A DNA stretch of 5,910 nt. Origin: Deltaproteobacteria bacterium. GTDB lineage: Bacteria; Desulfobacterota; DSM-4660; Desulfatiglandales; B25-G16. The stretch's first letter is position 1. Each line of letters starts with the position of its first letter. The position numbers and the translations under genes are program-made. Shown here piece by piece: positions 1-5,770 of the stretch. The stretch covers positions 1-5,910 of the forward strand of contig QMLT01000124.1 of NCBI GenBank assembly GCA_003646875.1, given 5' to 3'. The notes beneath the pieces were generated by a model. It was not told where the DNA came from, did no database searches, and was given only the letters and a program-made list of their open reading frames with translations.

Positions 1-26
1 GGATTCCTGGGACACAATACTTGTTT
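1..26. repeat. Possible end of a REP-type element (truncated by window edge)
   Basis: The first bases contain CCTGGGACACAATACTT, which resembles from memory the conserved GGGGACAC..TACTT motif found around REP-associated tyrosine transposase genes and their palindromic repeats. No transposase is in the window and the element would lie mostly to the left. A shorter similar string, ATTCGGGGACA, occurs just before the racemase remnant (about 2367-2377) and may be chance. Confidence 0.2.
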
Positions 27-69
27 TTAACACACCAAAATAGGCATAAAACAGGTAACGAAGAAACAC

Positions 70-113
70 TTGCTTAGGGCAATGGACAAAACACCGTATT
101 TGCTGAGGGCAAT
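70..113. repeat. Pair of 14-bp direct repeats
   Basis: TTGCTTAGGGCAAT (70-83) and TTGCTGAGGGCAAT (100-113) match at 13 of 14 positions with start points exactly 30 bp apart. Each copy is itself weakly palindromic, starting TTGC and ending GCAA. They lie in the leader upstream of the first gene. The spacing is near three helical turns, which would suit a dimeric regulator, but they could equally be the remains of a tandem repeat. No function is shown. Confidence 0.5.
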
Positions 114-142
114 TTTTTTATGAAGTTTTTATCTATTTCATT

Positions 143-161
143 TTCTCATATACTTTGAGAA
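143..161 (+). promoter_or_regulatory. Putative -10 box inside a small inverted repeat
   Basis: TTCTCA (143-148) and TGAGAA (156-161) form a 6-bp inverted repeat with a 7-base spacer. The spacer holds TATACT (149-154), a good match to a sigma-70 -10 hexamer, 35 bp before the start of the first gene. A matching -35 box is poor (a T-run near 126-131). This could be an operator overlapping a promoter, or chance in AT-rich DNA. Confidence 0.3.
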
Positions 162-188
162 TATTGCGTTGCAGAGACGGAAAATAGT

Positions 189-641
189 ATGAAATTCAAA
201 GAGTTGATATGCAAATATAATTGGAATGATGTTCATTCTATCGTTATGCAGTTATATCCAGATCAAGAAAAAAATATTGAAGGATATAAACAAGTTTTTG
301 AAGAATTATATGCTATAAAATCTGTAGAAACTAAAATGCGTATTGTTATCGAGGATGTATTTGATGAATACGATAAAGAATATTATACTTATGTTTCTGG
401 CAAGGATGGCTCTTTAAACAAAGAGAGCGATCCAGGTCGTTTTAAAGATGATGAAATTGGTAATCAAGAAGTGTCTTATGCTCTTGGATTCACAGATTGG
501 GCGGAATGGCTCGCTATGGATATTGATCATGAATCTCTGTCAAAATATTCGGAATTAGAGATCATTGGGCACTGTCTGTTGGAAATGACTTTTTATGGAT
601 TTACACGACAATTCACAAAGAGCACTAGATGCAAAGAATAA
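189..641 (+). CDS. Small acidic protein resembling DUF6557 family, C-terminus frameshifted
   Basis: This encodes 150 residues in the frame as read. It is very acidic and aromatic-rich, with no signal peptide or membrane segment, so it is likely cytoplasmic. The N-terminal FKELICKYNWNDV, the block YPDQEKNIEGYKQVFEELY (about 23-41), the VSGKDGSLN segment (about 69-77) and the ALGFTDWAEWLAMDID..YSELEIIGHCLLEMTFYGF block (about 98-137) resemble small uncharacterised proteins I recall as DUF6557; no biochemical role is known to me. After MTFYGF the reading becomes TRQFTKSTRCKE, basic and unlike the rest. A one-base shift near 603-606 instead opens HDNSQRALDAKNNPSFWREL and continues to 762, which looks like the natural C-terminus. 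The ATG at 189 is chosen because the family-like N-terminus begins there; the ribosome binding site is weak (GAGACGG, 174-180). The strongly AT-rich codon use differs from fdhA and suggests horizontally acquired DNA. It may be the body of an integron cassette ending in the attC-like element at 757-815. Confidence 0.75.
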   Translation: MKFKELICKYNWNDVHSIVMQLYPDQEKNIEGYKQVFEELYAIKSVETKMRIVIEDVFDEYDKEYYTYVSGKDGSLNKESDPGRFKDDEIGNQEVSYALGFTDWAEWLAMDIDHESLSKYSELEIIGHCLLEMTFYGFTRQFTKSTRCKE

Positions 642-762
642 TCCATCTTTTTGGCGGGAGTTGGTAAAAGAAGAAAATGAAGATGAATTCTGTTGGGAAG
701 ATAAGAACGCAAGTAGAATACCTTTTTGGAATTTAGAAACCAAAAATAGGAAAAAATGCTAA
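595..762 (+). pseudogene. Out-of-frame continuation of the DUF6557-like protein
   Basis: Read from 595, an open frame of 55 residues contains RALDAKNNPSFWRELVKEE and then an acidic, aromatic tail ending in KNRKKC and a TAA stop at 760-762. The composition (acidic, W/F-rich) matches the upstream gene. The frame overlaps the upstream ORF exactly where that ORF loses family-like character. I therefore read it as the displaced C-terminus of one protein of about 190 residues, produced by a one-base indel near 603, either a real mutation or a sequencing error. A separate small gene starting at the ATG at 595 is less likely because no ribosome binding site precedes it. The TAA sits inside the left R box of the attC-like site, as often seen in integron cassettes. 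Confidence 0.55.
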
Positions 763-815
763 AAAGGCGCTTAAGTCGGATCGGCAAATCCGCTGCGCTT
801 GTCGGCCTGTTAGCT
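757..815 (+). repeat. attC-like integron recombination site (59 bp)
   Basis: The outer arms are inverted repeats: GCTAAAAAGGC (758-768) faces GCCTGTTAGC (805-814). The right arm carries GTTAGCT (809-815), which matches the R' core consensus GTTRRRY at six of seven positions. The left arm carries TGCTAAA (757-763), which matches RYYYAAC at five of seven. Between them lie an L-box-like GTCGGATCGGC, an inner stem CGGAT/ATCCG (777-781 with 788-792) and the string CCGCTGCGC, common in attC loops. The length equals the classical 59-base element, and the element directly follows a gene stop codon. There is no integron integrase in view. A plain transcription terminator is less likely because no T-run follows. 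The assignment rests on architecture only. Confidence 0.5.
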
Positions 816-861
816 CCGTAGTTCTGTATTTGTAGAAACGAAAATTCAGGAGCACCACATC

Positions 862-1272
862 ATGGCAAGGGTCTACAGTGGAAAAGTGATCATACCAGGC
901 GACAGGATGGATGAATATTTCAAGTTGATGCAGGAGGCTGAAGAAAAGAGAGAGCCATTCCGGCAGTCCTTATTGAAGTTGAATCAGGAATTTCATCAGT
1001 TCCTGTTGGCAAAATACTCAGAGAGAACTGCTCGAAAGCATGTATCCATAGTTGAGGTTTTCATTGATTTTATTTGTAGACAAACCGATGTTGAAAGAAT
1101 TGACGAGATTACCAGCGGGATGGTAAACACCCATTTCAAGAAATGGTGGAAGAGGAAGGTTTGGGACTCAACCAGCCCTGACGAACTTACAGTAGCACTT
1201 AGAAAATTTTTTCTTTTCCTTTTGGAAGAGAAGAACATAGTGAACGAAAAAGCCTTGAAGGCATTACAATAA
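862..1272 (+). CDS. Stand-alone tyrosine-recombinase core-binding-domain-like protein
   Basis: This is a 136-residue soluble protein. Residues about 37-136 look like the SAM-like, all-helical N-terminal DNA-binding domain of phage-integrase/XerC-type tyrosine recombinases: a helix with FHQFLLAKYSERTARKHVSIVEVFIDFI (about 45-72), then DVERIDEITSGMVNTHFKKWW (about 77-97), and finally ELTVALRKFFLFLLEEKNIVNEKAL. Full recombinases continue for about 170 residues with the catalytic R-HxxR-Y domain. Here the gene stops cleanly and nothing like a catalytic domain follows in any frame. I recall other short proteins of this kind starting MARVYxGKVxIPG, so this may be a complete family that binds DNA without cutting it, rather than a truncated integrase. 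The start at 862 is supported by AGGAG at 848-852, nine bases upstream. It lies 46 bp after the attC-like element, where a cassette gene would begin. Function is unproven; a DNA-binding or accessory role is inference. Confidence 0.7.
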   Translation: MARVYSGKVIIPGDRMDEYFKLMQEAEEKREPFRQSLLKLNQEFHQFLLAKYSERTARKHVSIVEVFIDFICRQTDVERIDEITSGMVNTHFKKWWKRKVWDSTSPDELTVALRKFFLFLLEEKNIVNEKALKALQ

Positions 1273-1300
1273 TTATCGAGAAATACAGAACCAGTCATCC

Positions 1301-1346
1301 CAGCCCTCTCTGTTATCCGCTGCGGACGAGGGCAACAGAGCGGCTG
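1301..1346. repeat. Long imperfect hairpin, terminator or attC-like
   Basis: CAGCC-CT-CTCTGTT (1301-1314) pairs with AACAGAG-C-GGCTG (1334-1346), giving a 5+7 bp stem interrupted by a 2/1 internal loop. Inside, TCCGC/GCGGA (1316-1326) could form a second small stem. It lies 28 bp after the recombinase-like gene. A rho-independent terminator is possible but only AACTTTTC follows, a weak U-tract. The unequal internal loop and the CCGCTGCGG core also recall attC folding. AACC at 1290-1293 and GGTT at 1357-1360 could extend the pairing outward, with GTTAAAT (1358-1364) as a candidate R' box, but the partner R'' is poor. Confidence 0.45.
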
Positions 1347-1423
1347 AACTTTTCGGGGTTAAATAAATTCAAGAAATTACACAGTTAAACACACAGAGCT
1401 CAGCCAAAGCACTTTTTGTGGCG

Positions 1424-1472
1424 TATCGAATCAATCCTTTGACGGTGAACCGTTGAAATTGAAAGTTAGATA
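1424..1472. repeat. Multi-segment imperfect inverted repeat before the membrane-protein gene
   Basis: Four-to-five-base arms nest in order: TATC (1424-1427), TCAAT (1431-1435) and ACGGT (1442-1446), then ACCGT, ATTGA and GATA on the far side, ending at about 1472. The right side contains GTTAGAT (1465-1471), a perfect match to the attC R' consensus GTTRRRY, four bases before the next ATG. The left-side ATCGAAT is a five-of-seven match to the reverse complement. At under 50 bp it is short for an attC site. It may be a decayed site, a regulatory structure overlapping the translation start region, or chance. Confidence 0.3.
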
Positions 1473-1474
1473 TT

Positions 1475-2233
1475 ATGAGTCATACTCTCACAAATAAATT
1501 TAGGGATAATTTTGTGATTAAACCTTTGATCGAAACCTTTAGCTTTTTTCGGGCATATGCGCGAGATATAGTAACTTTCCTCTTATATGCTACATTTCCC
1601 GTGATAATTATTGAAAATATTATTTCTTACTACGCAATTAATTACAATTTTCCCTTAGAGATTAGTCATCTTCCTATTATTGTGCATTTCCTCTATCAAC
1701 CTATTTACACCGGGGGCCTGATCTATCTTCTTTCCAGGATAATTGTAGGAGAGAAATGGAATACGAAAGAATGTCTATTAGTCGGGTTAGGTTGCTGGGT
1801 AAATCTACTACTTGTAAATATTATTAGCTCATTAATGATCATCCTTGGACTCTTCGCCTTTATAATTCCCGGGCTGTTTATTTTTGCACGACTATCATTA
1901 GCAGAATTCAACGTGGTGCTTGATAGGCTTAGCCCTATAGAAGCCTTATATCGCAGCAACAAAATGACCAGAAATGTTACATGGCAGATTATTGCCAGCG
2001 CCCTGCTTCTTTCTGTAATACTATTAGGATTCCAGCTCCTCCTCCATATAGCAATAGTAACGCTTTCTTTAGAGAATTTATTTACATTCATGGTCACTGA
2101 ATTACTGATTATTATTTTGTGGTCAAGCTTTACTATACTATTCTTTCGTTTTTATGATTTAGCAAACAAGACTTCACAGCAATCGCATAATGAGAAAAAA
2201 ATCCAGGAGACGCATTTAAGCAATGGAAGATGA
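1475..2233 (+). CDS. Polytopic inner-membrane protein, YciC/DUF975-like
   Basis: This encodes 252 residues, dominated by hydrophobic segments at about 31-55, 66-90, 101-138 (probably two passes), 170-194 and 202-225, with a polar C-terminal tail rich in K, Q, N and S. The block IIPGLFIFARLSLAEFNVVLD (about 130-150) followed by SPIEALYRSNKMTR (about 153-166) matches the typical pattern of YciC/UPF0259, DUF975 and glycerophosphodiesterase-type membrane domains (IPGxxxxxRLSLxxxxxxxExxxxxxALxRSxxLTxG). These are integral membrane proteins without a settled biochemical role. Length and topology are close to the family norm, so it looks intact. The ATG at 1475 gives a sensible N-terminus, but the ribosome binding site is weak (GAAAG at 1461-1465). 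The gene is AT-rich like the first gene and unlike fdhA. It sits alone between accessory DNA and a broken racemase gene, so context gives no clue to its role. Confidence 0.7.
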   Translation: MSHTLTNKFRDNFVIKPLIETFSFFRAYARDIVTFLLYATFPVIIIENIISYYAINYNFPLEISHLPIIVHFLYQPIYTGGLIYLLSRIIVGEKWNTKECLLVGLGCWVNLLLVNIISSLMIILGLFAFIIPGLFIFARLSLAEFNVVLDRLSPIEALYRSNKMTRNVTWQIIASALLLSVILLGFQLLLHIAIVTLSLENLFTFMVTELLIIILWSSFTILFFRFYDLANKTSQQSHNEKKIQETHLSNGR

Positions 2234-2384
2234 TTTCCAGTTTTAGGTGGCCAGACGATTACTGAAAGGAGAGATAGGAGTATTGCTATATACAAGTTTA
2301 GCAGTCTGTCAGAGATGATCAATCGCCTTGTTTGTGCTAAGCAGAGTTAGAGATAGGTTTTTCAAATTCGGGGACAAAGGAGAA

Positions 2385-2813
2385 ATGGCAAAACATATCG
2401 GAATAATAGCGTGTAGCGCTGAGGGAGCAGCTCTCTGTTACAGAACTATTTGCGCAGAGGCGCCAGCTGAAATGGGTGAACATAGACCTCCAGAGATCAC
2501 TATGCACACCCATCCGCTTTCTGAATATATGGTTCCTATACGTGCAGGAGACTGGGATAAGGTTGCCCAGCTTATGCTTTCCTCGGCCGGGAAAGTTGCG
2601 CAAGCAGGAGCTGACTTTGCAATTTGTCTTGATAACACCATTCATCAGGCCTTTGATCTTGTAACGCCCAAATCACCAATCCCCTGGCTGCATATTGCAG
2701 ACACAGTTGGAGAGCAAGCCAGGAAGAAGGGATTTACGCACCTTGGAATATTAGGAACAAAGTATCTTATGACCGGTCCTGTGTACTCTGATGCACTGAA
2801 TCCTTTTCCATGA
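2385..2813 (+). pseudogene. Aspartate/glutamate racemase family, C-terminally truncated
   Basis: From the ATG at 2385 there are 142 residues: MAKHIGIIACSAEGAALCYR, then EITMHTHPLSEYM (about 37-49), GDWDKVAQLMLSSA (about 55-68), GADFAICLDNTIHQAFDLV (about 75-93), PWLHIADTVGEQA and GILGTKYLMTGPVYSDALNPF (about 121-141). This is the first half of an Asp/Glu/hydantoin racemase-superfamily enzyme, which normally runs to about 230-240 residues. It ends at NPFP with a stop and lacks the second lobe with the GCTE-type catalytic motif, so it is very unlikely to be active. The first-lobe catalytic position reads CLDNT (81-85). The downstream frames do not restore the missing lobe, so a deletion near 2808-2813 is more likely than a simple frameshift. 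The 2385 start is preferred over an in-frame TTG at 2328 because the family N-terminus begins there, although AGGAG (2378-2382) is only two bases away, closer than usual. Confidence 0.75.
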
Positions 2814-2946
2814 CATGGCGCTCACCTCCCTGTGTTGATGGCGGCATTCTCCCTGAGGCAAAAGGCATTGTCTATCGGAACTTGTATATTAAGGCAGGGT
2901 AAAGCGCTGAAAAGGAATGTCATTTCAATGAGTTGGATAGATAGCT

Positions 2947-2958
2947 ACCCTTGAGGGT
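2947..2958. promoter_or_regulatory. Perfect dyad ACCCT-TG-AGGGT, possible operator
   Basis: Arms of five bases (2947-2951 and 2954-2958) flank a two-base centre. The dyad ends 34 bp before the -35 box of the fdhA promoter, a usual place for an activator site. The left half, ACCCTTGA, recurs at 2989-2996 overlapping the -35 box. The binding protein is unknown. Confidence 0.35.
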
Positions 2959-2986
2959 CAAAATTAGAATTGCTGTTTCCCATGAG

Positions 2987-3026
2987 AAACCCTTGACATT
3001 ATTTCAAACCCTAAATATAAAACCCT
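2987..3026. repeat. Three AAACCCT repeats across the fdhA promoter
   Basis: Identical heptamers start at 2987, 3006 and 3020. The first touches the -35 box, the second lies in the spacer, and the third overlaps the end of the -10 box. Their placement would let a bound protein block RNA polymerase, so a repressor site is possible; this is inference. The intervals (19 and 14 bp) are not regular. Confidence 0.4.
2993..3021 (+). promoter_or_regulatory. Sigma-70 promoter for fdhA
   Basis: TTGACA (2993-2998) and TATAAA (3016-3021) are separated by 17 bp: a perfect -35 hexamer, a five-of-six -10 hexamer and the optimal spacing. Transcription would begin near 3028, giving a leader of about 45 bases before the GTG at 3073. 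No sigma-54 (GG-N10-GC) element was found nearby. Confidence 0.75.
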
Positions 3027-3061
3027 ATCAAAGAACGAGAATTAGAGAATAATATTAAGAA

Positions 3062-3075
3062 AGAGGGGAACCGTG
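3062..3075 (+). promoter_or_regulatory. Ribosome binding site and GTG start of fdhA
   Basis: The purine-rich AGAGGGG (3062-3068) lies four bases before GTG (3073-3075). The frame is open upstream for only a short distance with no better start, and the encoded MARKDTITINGDEF is a normal beginning for the [2Fe-2S] domain. Confidence 0.7.
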
Positions 3076-5763
3076 GCCAGGAAAGATACTATTACAATCA
3101 ATGGAGATGAATTTTCCTTTAATGAAGGTGAGACCATTCTTCAAATTGCCAACAGAAACGGCATTGATATTCCGACTCTCTGTTATATGAAAGGATTGAA
3201 TCCTACCGGGGCCTGCAGGATCTGTGTGGTTGAAGTAAAGGGCGCTCGAAATCTTGTTCCTTCTTGCGCGACACCTGCTATGAACAATATGGTTGTTGAA
3301 ACAGAATCAGAGAGGGTTATAAAATCCAGGAAACTAAATATAGAACTTCTTCTCGCCTCAGGGCGCCATAACTGTATTACCTGTGAGAAAAACGGTGATT
3401 GCCGACTCCAGGATCTTGCCTATAGATATAAGGTTGAGACAGTCAGGTTTCCAGAAAGTGAAACTAGATACGAAACTGAGACAAACGCCCTGATTATCAG
3501 GGATTTTTCTCGATGTATTCTATGTGGCCGTTGTGTTCAGGTATGCAATGAAGTTCAGGTCAACAGGGCTATTTCATATGGATACAGAGGGTCTGCATCC
3601 AAGATTGTTGCTGTTGGTGATCTTCCTTTGAATGAGTCTGATTGCGTCTTTTGCGGGGAGTGTGTTCAGGCCTGCCCGGTGGGTGCCTTGACTGAAAATC
3701 CGAGCCGTTTTCAAGGACGGCCATGGGAGGTAGAAAAGGTTCAGACAACATGCCCGTATTGCGGAGTTGGTTGTCAGATGAATCTTCATATAAAAGATAA
3801 TAAGGTTATAAAAATAACAGGGACTGAAGATGTTGCGCCAAATTTTGCCAGCCTTTGTGTCAAGGGTAGATTTGGGTATGATTTTATAAATAAGCCTGAA
3901 AGACTCACTGTCCCCCTTATAAAGGAAGCCGGAAGCCTGAAAAATGCATCATGGGATGATGCCCTTTCTTTAACTGCTAAAAGATTGGTCGATATAAAGT
4001 CTAAATATGGGCCAGATTCTATTGGAATCTTCAGCTCTGCAAAGATCACAAATGAAGAAAACTATATTGCTCAGAAGTTTGCCAGGGCTGTTATTGGCAC
4101 AAATAATGTTGACCATTGCGCAAGACTGTGCCATGCCTCAACAGTAGCCGGGTTAGCAGCGGCCTTTGGATCAGGCGCAATGACAAATTCAGTAGCCGAT
4201 ATAGAAAAATCAAAGCTTATCCTGGTTACCGGTTCAAACACAACAGAGGCCCACCCTGTTATATCTTCATATATCAAAAGGGCGGTTGAATCTGGTAGCG
4301 CTAAGTTAATTGTAGTTGATCCCCGAAGGATTCCCTTAACCAAATTTGCCACCCTGTGGCTAAGACAAAACCTGGGCACGGATGTAGCCTGGGCAAATGG
4401 GATGATGCATGTGATTATAAGCGAAGCCCTTTATGACAGTAACTATGTTAAAGATAGGACAGAGGGCTTTGAGGAGTTAAAAAAGACGGTTGAGAAATAT
4501 GATCCTGCATTTGTAAGCAAAATAACAGGCATCTCCGCTGATGATATAATAAAGGCAGCAAGGATGTACGCTAATTCACGCCCTGCCTCTATTTTTTTTG
4601 CAATGGGAATAACCCAGCACAGCACAGGCACGGATAATGTTAAATCAATGGCGAACCTGGCAATGCTGTGTGGTAATGTGGGCGTGCCTGGAGGGGGAGT
4701 AAACCCACTCAGGGGACAGAATAATGTTCAGGGCGCCTGCGATTTAGGGGCGCTGCCAAATGTATTTAGTGGTTACCAGCCGGTTGGGGACCCTGCAGTA
4801 AGGGAAAAGATGGAAAAGGCATGGGGGGTAAATGGTCTGCCAGAGACTTCGGGATTAACAATAACAGAGATGGTAAAAGGCGCTCAAGATGGTAAGCTAA
4901 AGGCCCTTTATATTATTGGAGAGAATCCGCTTGTGTCAGACCCTGATATTAACCATGTTGAACAGGGCTTAAAAAACCTTGAACTTTTAGTGGTGCAGGA
5001 TATTTTTCTATCAGATACAGCAAAGATTGCAGATATTGTCCTGCCTTCAGCATCATTCGCGGAGAAGGATGGGACATTTACAAATACTGAGAGGAAGGTT
5101 CAGTTAGTCCGTAAGGCGATAGACCCACCTGGCAAGGCAAAACAGGATTGGGAGATTATATGTGAGCTATCCAATCGGATGGGATACGCAATGGAATATA
5201 CAGATAGCAAGGCGATTATGGAAGAGATGAATAGCGTAACCCCTTCATATGCCGGGATCAGTTACTCAAGGTTAGAGAATGGCGGTCTCCACTGGCCGTG
5301 TCCAGCCCCTGACCATCCAGGGACTCCTATATTACATGTAGGCACATTCACAAGGGGACTAGGCCAATTTCATGCAATAGAGTACATCCCGCCGGCAGAG
5401 GTGACAGATGAAGATTATCCACTTTATCTAACCACTGGAAGGGTTCTTTATCATTTCCATACTCGAACTATGACTATGCAATCCGAGGGCCTGAATGAAC
5501 TATCCCCAGAATGCTTTGTTGAGATCTCTCCACAGGATGCCGCGGATTATAATATAAAACAAGGAGATCTATTAAGGGTACACTCCAGAAGGGGGGAGAT
5601 TCAGGCCATGGCAAGGGTCTCTGACCAGGCGATAAAGGGGACCATATTTATCCCATTTCATTTTGCCAAGGCAGCAGCAAACAGGCTAACCAATCCTGCC
5701 CTTGATCCAATTGCCAAGATACCAGAGTTTAAGGTCTGCGCTATTAGAATTGAAAAAGTATAG
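3073..5763 (+). CDS. fdhA: Formate dehydrogenase catalytic (alpha) subunit, Mo/W-bis-MGD, cysteine type
   Basis: This encodes 896 residues and catalyses formate/CO2 interconversion, passing electrons through an iron-sulfur chain to a partner subunit in the cytoplasm (no Tat or Sec signal). Domains in order: a NuoG-like [2Fe-2S] domain (C37, C48, C51, C65); a His-Cys [4Fe-4S] site (H99, C101, C104, C110); two ferredoxin-type [4Fe-4S] clusters (C148/151/154/158 and C191/194/197/201); the molybdopterin oxidoreductase [4Fe-4S] domain (C227, C230, C234, C262); the bis-MGD catalytic domain; and a C-terminal dinucleotide-binding domain from about 782. The active site reads NVDHCARLCHASTVAGL, with C353 (codon TGC at 4129-4131) where selenoenzymes have selenocysteine, followed by H354. 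The conserved arginine is R547 in NPLRGQNNVQGACD. The N-terminal extension is that of NAD-linked, often bifurcating, enzymes rather than membrane-bound FdnG types. The GTG start is supported by AGAGGGG (3062-3068). The gene is intact, has its own strong promoter and probably leads an operon with the gene at 5848. Related NADH-dehydrogenase or nitrate-reductase-like alpha subunits are less likely given the active-site motif. Confidence 0.95.
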   Translation: MARKDTITINGDEFSFNEGETILQIANRNGIDIPTLCYMKGLNPTGACRICVVEVKGARNLVPSCATPAMNNMVVETESERVIKSRKLNIELLLASGRHNCITCEKNGDCRLQDLAYRYKVETVRFPESETRYETETNALIIRDFSRCILCGRCVQVCNEVQVNRAISYGYRGSASKIVAVGDLPLNESDCVFCGECVQACPVGALTENPSRFQGRPWEVEKVQTTCPYCGVGCQMNLHIKDNKVIKITGTEDVAPNFASLCVKGRFGYDFINKPERLTVPLIKEAGSLKNASWDDALSLTAKRLVDIKSKYGPDSIGIFSSAKITNEENYIAQKFARAVIGTNNVDHCARLCHASTVAGLAAAFGSGAMTNSVADIEKSKLILVTGSNTTEAHPVISSYIKRAVESGSAKLIVVDPRRIPLTKFATLWLRQNLGTDVAWANGMMHVIISEALYDSNYVKDRTEGFEELKKTVEKYDPAFVSKITGISADDIIKAARMYANSRPASIFFAMGITQHSTGTDNVKSMANLAMLCGNVGVPGGGVNPLRGQNNVQGACDLGALPNVFSGYQPVGDPAVREKMEKAWGVNGLPETSGLTITEMVKGAQDGKLKALYIIGENPLVSDPDINHVEQGLKNLELLVVQDIFLSDTAKIADIVLPSASFAEKDGTFTNTERKVQLVRKAIDPPGKAKQDWEIICELSNRMGYAMEYTDSKAIMEEMNSVTPSYAGISYSRLENGGLHWPCPAPDHPGTPILHVGTFTRGLGQFHAIEYIPPAEVTDEDYPLYLTTGRVLYHFHTRTMTMQSEGLNELSPECFVEISPQDAADYNIKQGDLLRVHSRRGEIQAMARVSDQAIKGTIFIPFHFAKAAANRLTNPALDPIAKIPEFKVCAIRIEKV

Positions 5764-5770
5764 GTTTCCT

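Larger units (their letters stand above)
2814..3072. other. Intergenic region between racemase remnant and fdhA
   Basis: No convincing gene is present. The left part in one frame (about 2811-2900) reads MTWRSPPCVDGGILPEAKGIVYRNLYIKAG before a stop, which has coding-like character but is not recognised. It could be a relic of sequence joined to the racemase by deletion. The right part holds the fdhA promoter and repeats listed separately. Confidence 0.4.

Noticed and set aside
555..787. Two overlapping minus-strand open frames
   Set aside because: They lie opposite the first gene and the attC-like site, have no ribosome binding site, and show unstructured S/F-rich composition.
996..1298. Minus-strand open frame opposite the recombinase-like gene
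   Set aside because: It is antisense to a gene with a good ribosome binding site and recognisable domain, and it has no family resemblance.
1723..2097. Minus-strand open frame opposite the membrane protein
   Set aside because: It mirrors a convincing membrane protein, and its composition looks like a reverse-complement artefact.
2328..2384. Upstream TTG extension of the racemase frame
   Set aside because: The extra residues (FVLSRVRDRFFKFGDKGE) do not fit the family, whose N-terminus begins at MAKHIGI.
2337..2664. Three open frames overlapping the racemase remnant, two on the minus strand and one on the plus strand
   Set aside because: The racemase frame has clear family motifs; these others do not and lack start signals.
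4129..4131. Possible selenocysteine codon in fdhA
   Set aside because: The codon at the active-site position is TGC, a plain cysteine, so no recoding is needed.
3569..4631. Several minus-strand open frames inside fdhA
   Set aside because: They are shadows of the intact formate dehydrogenase frame.
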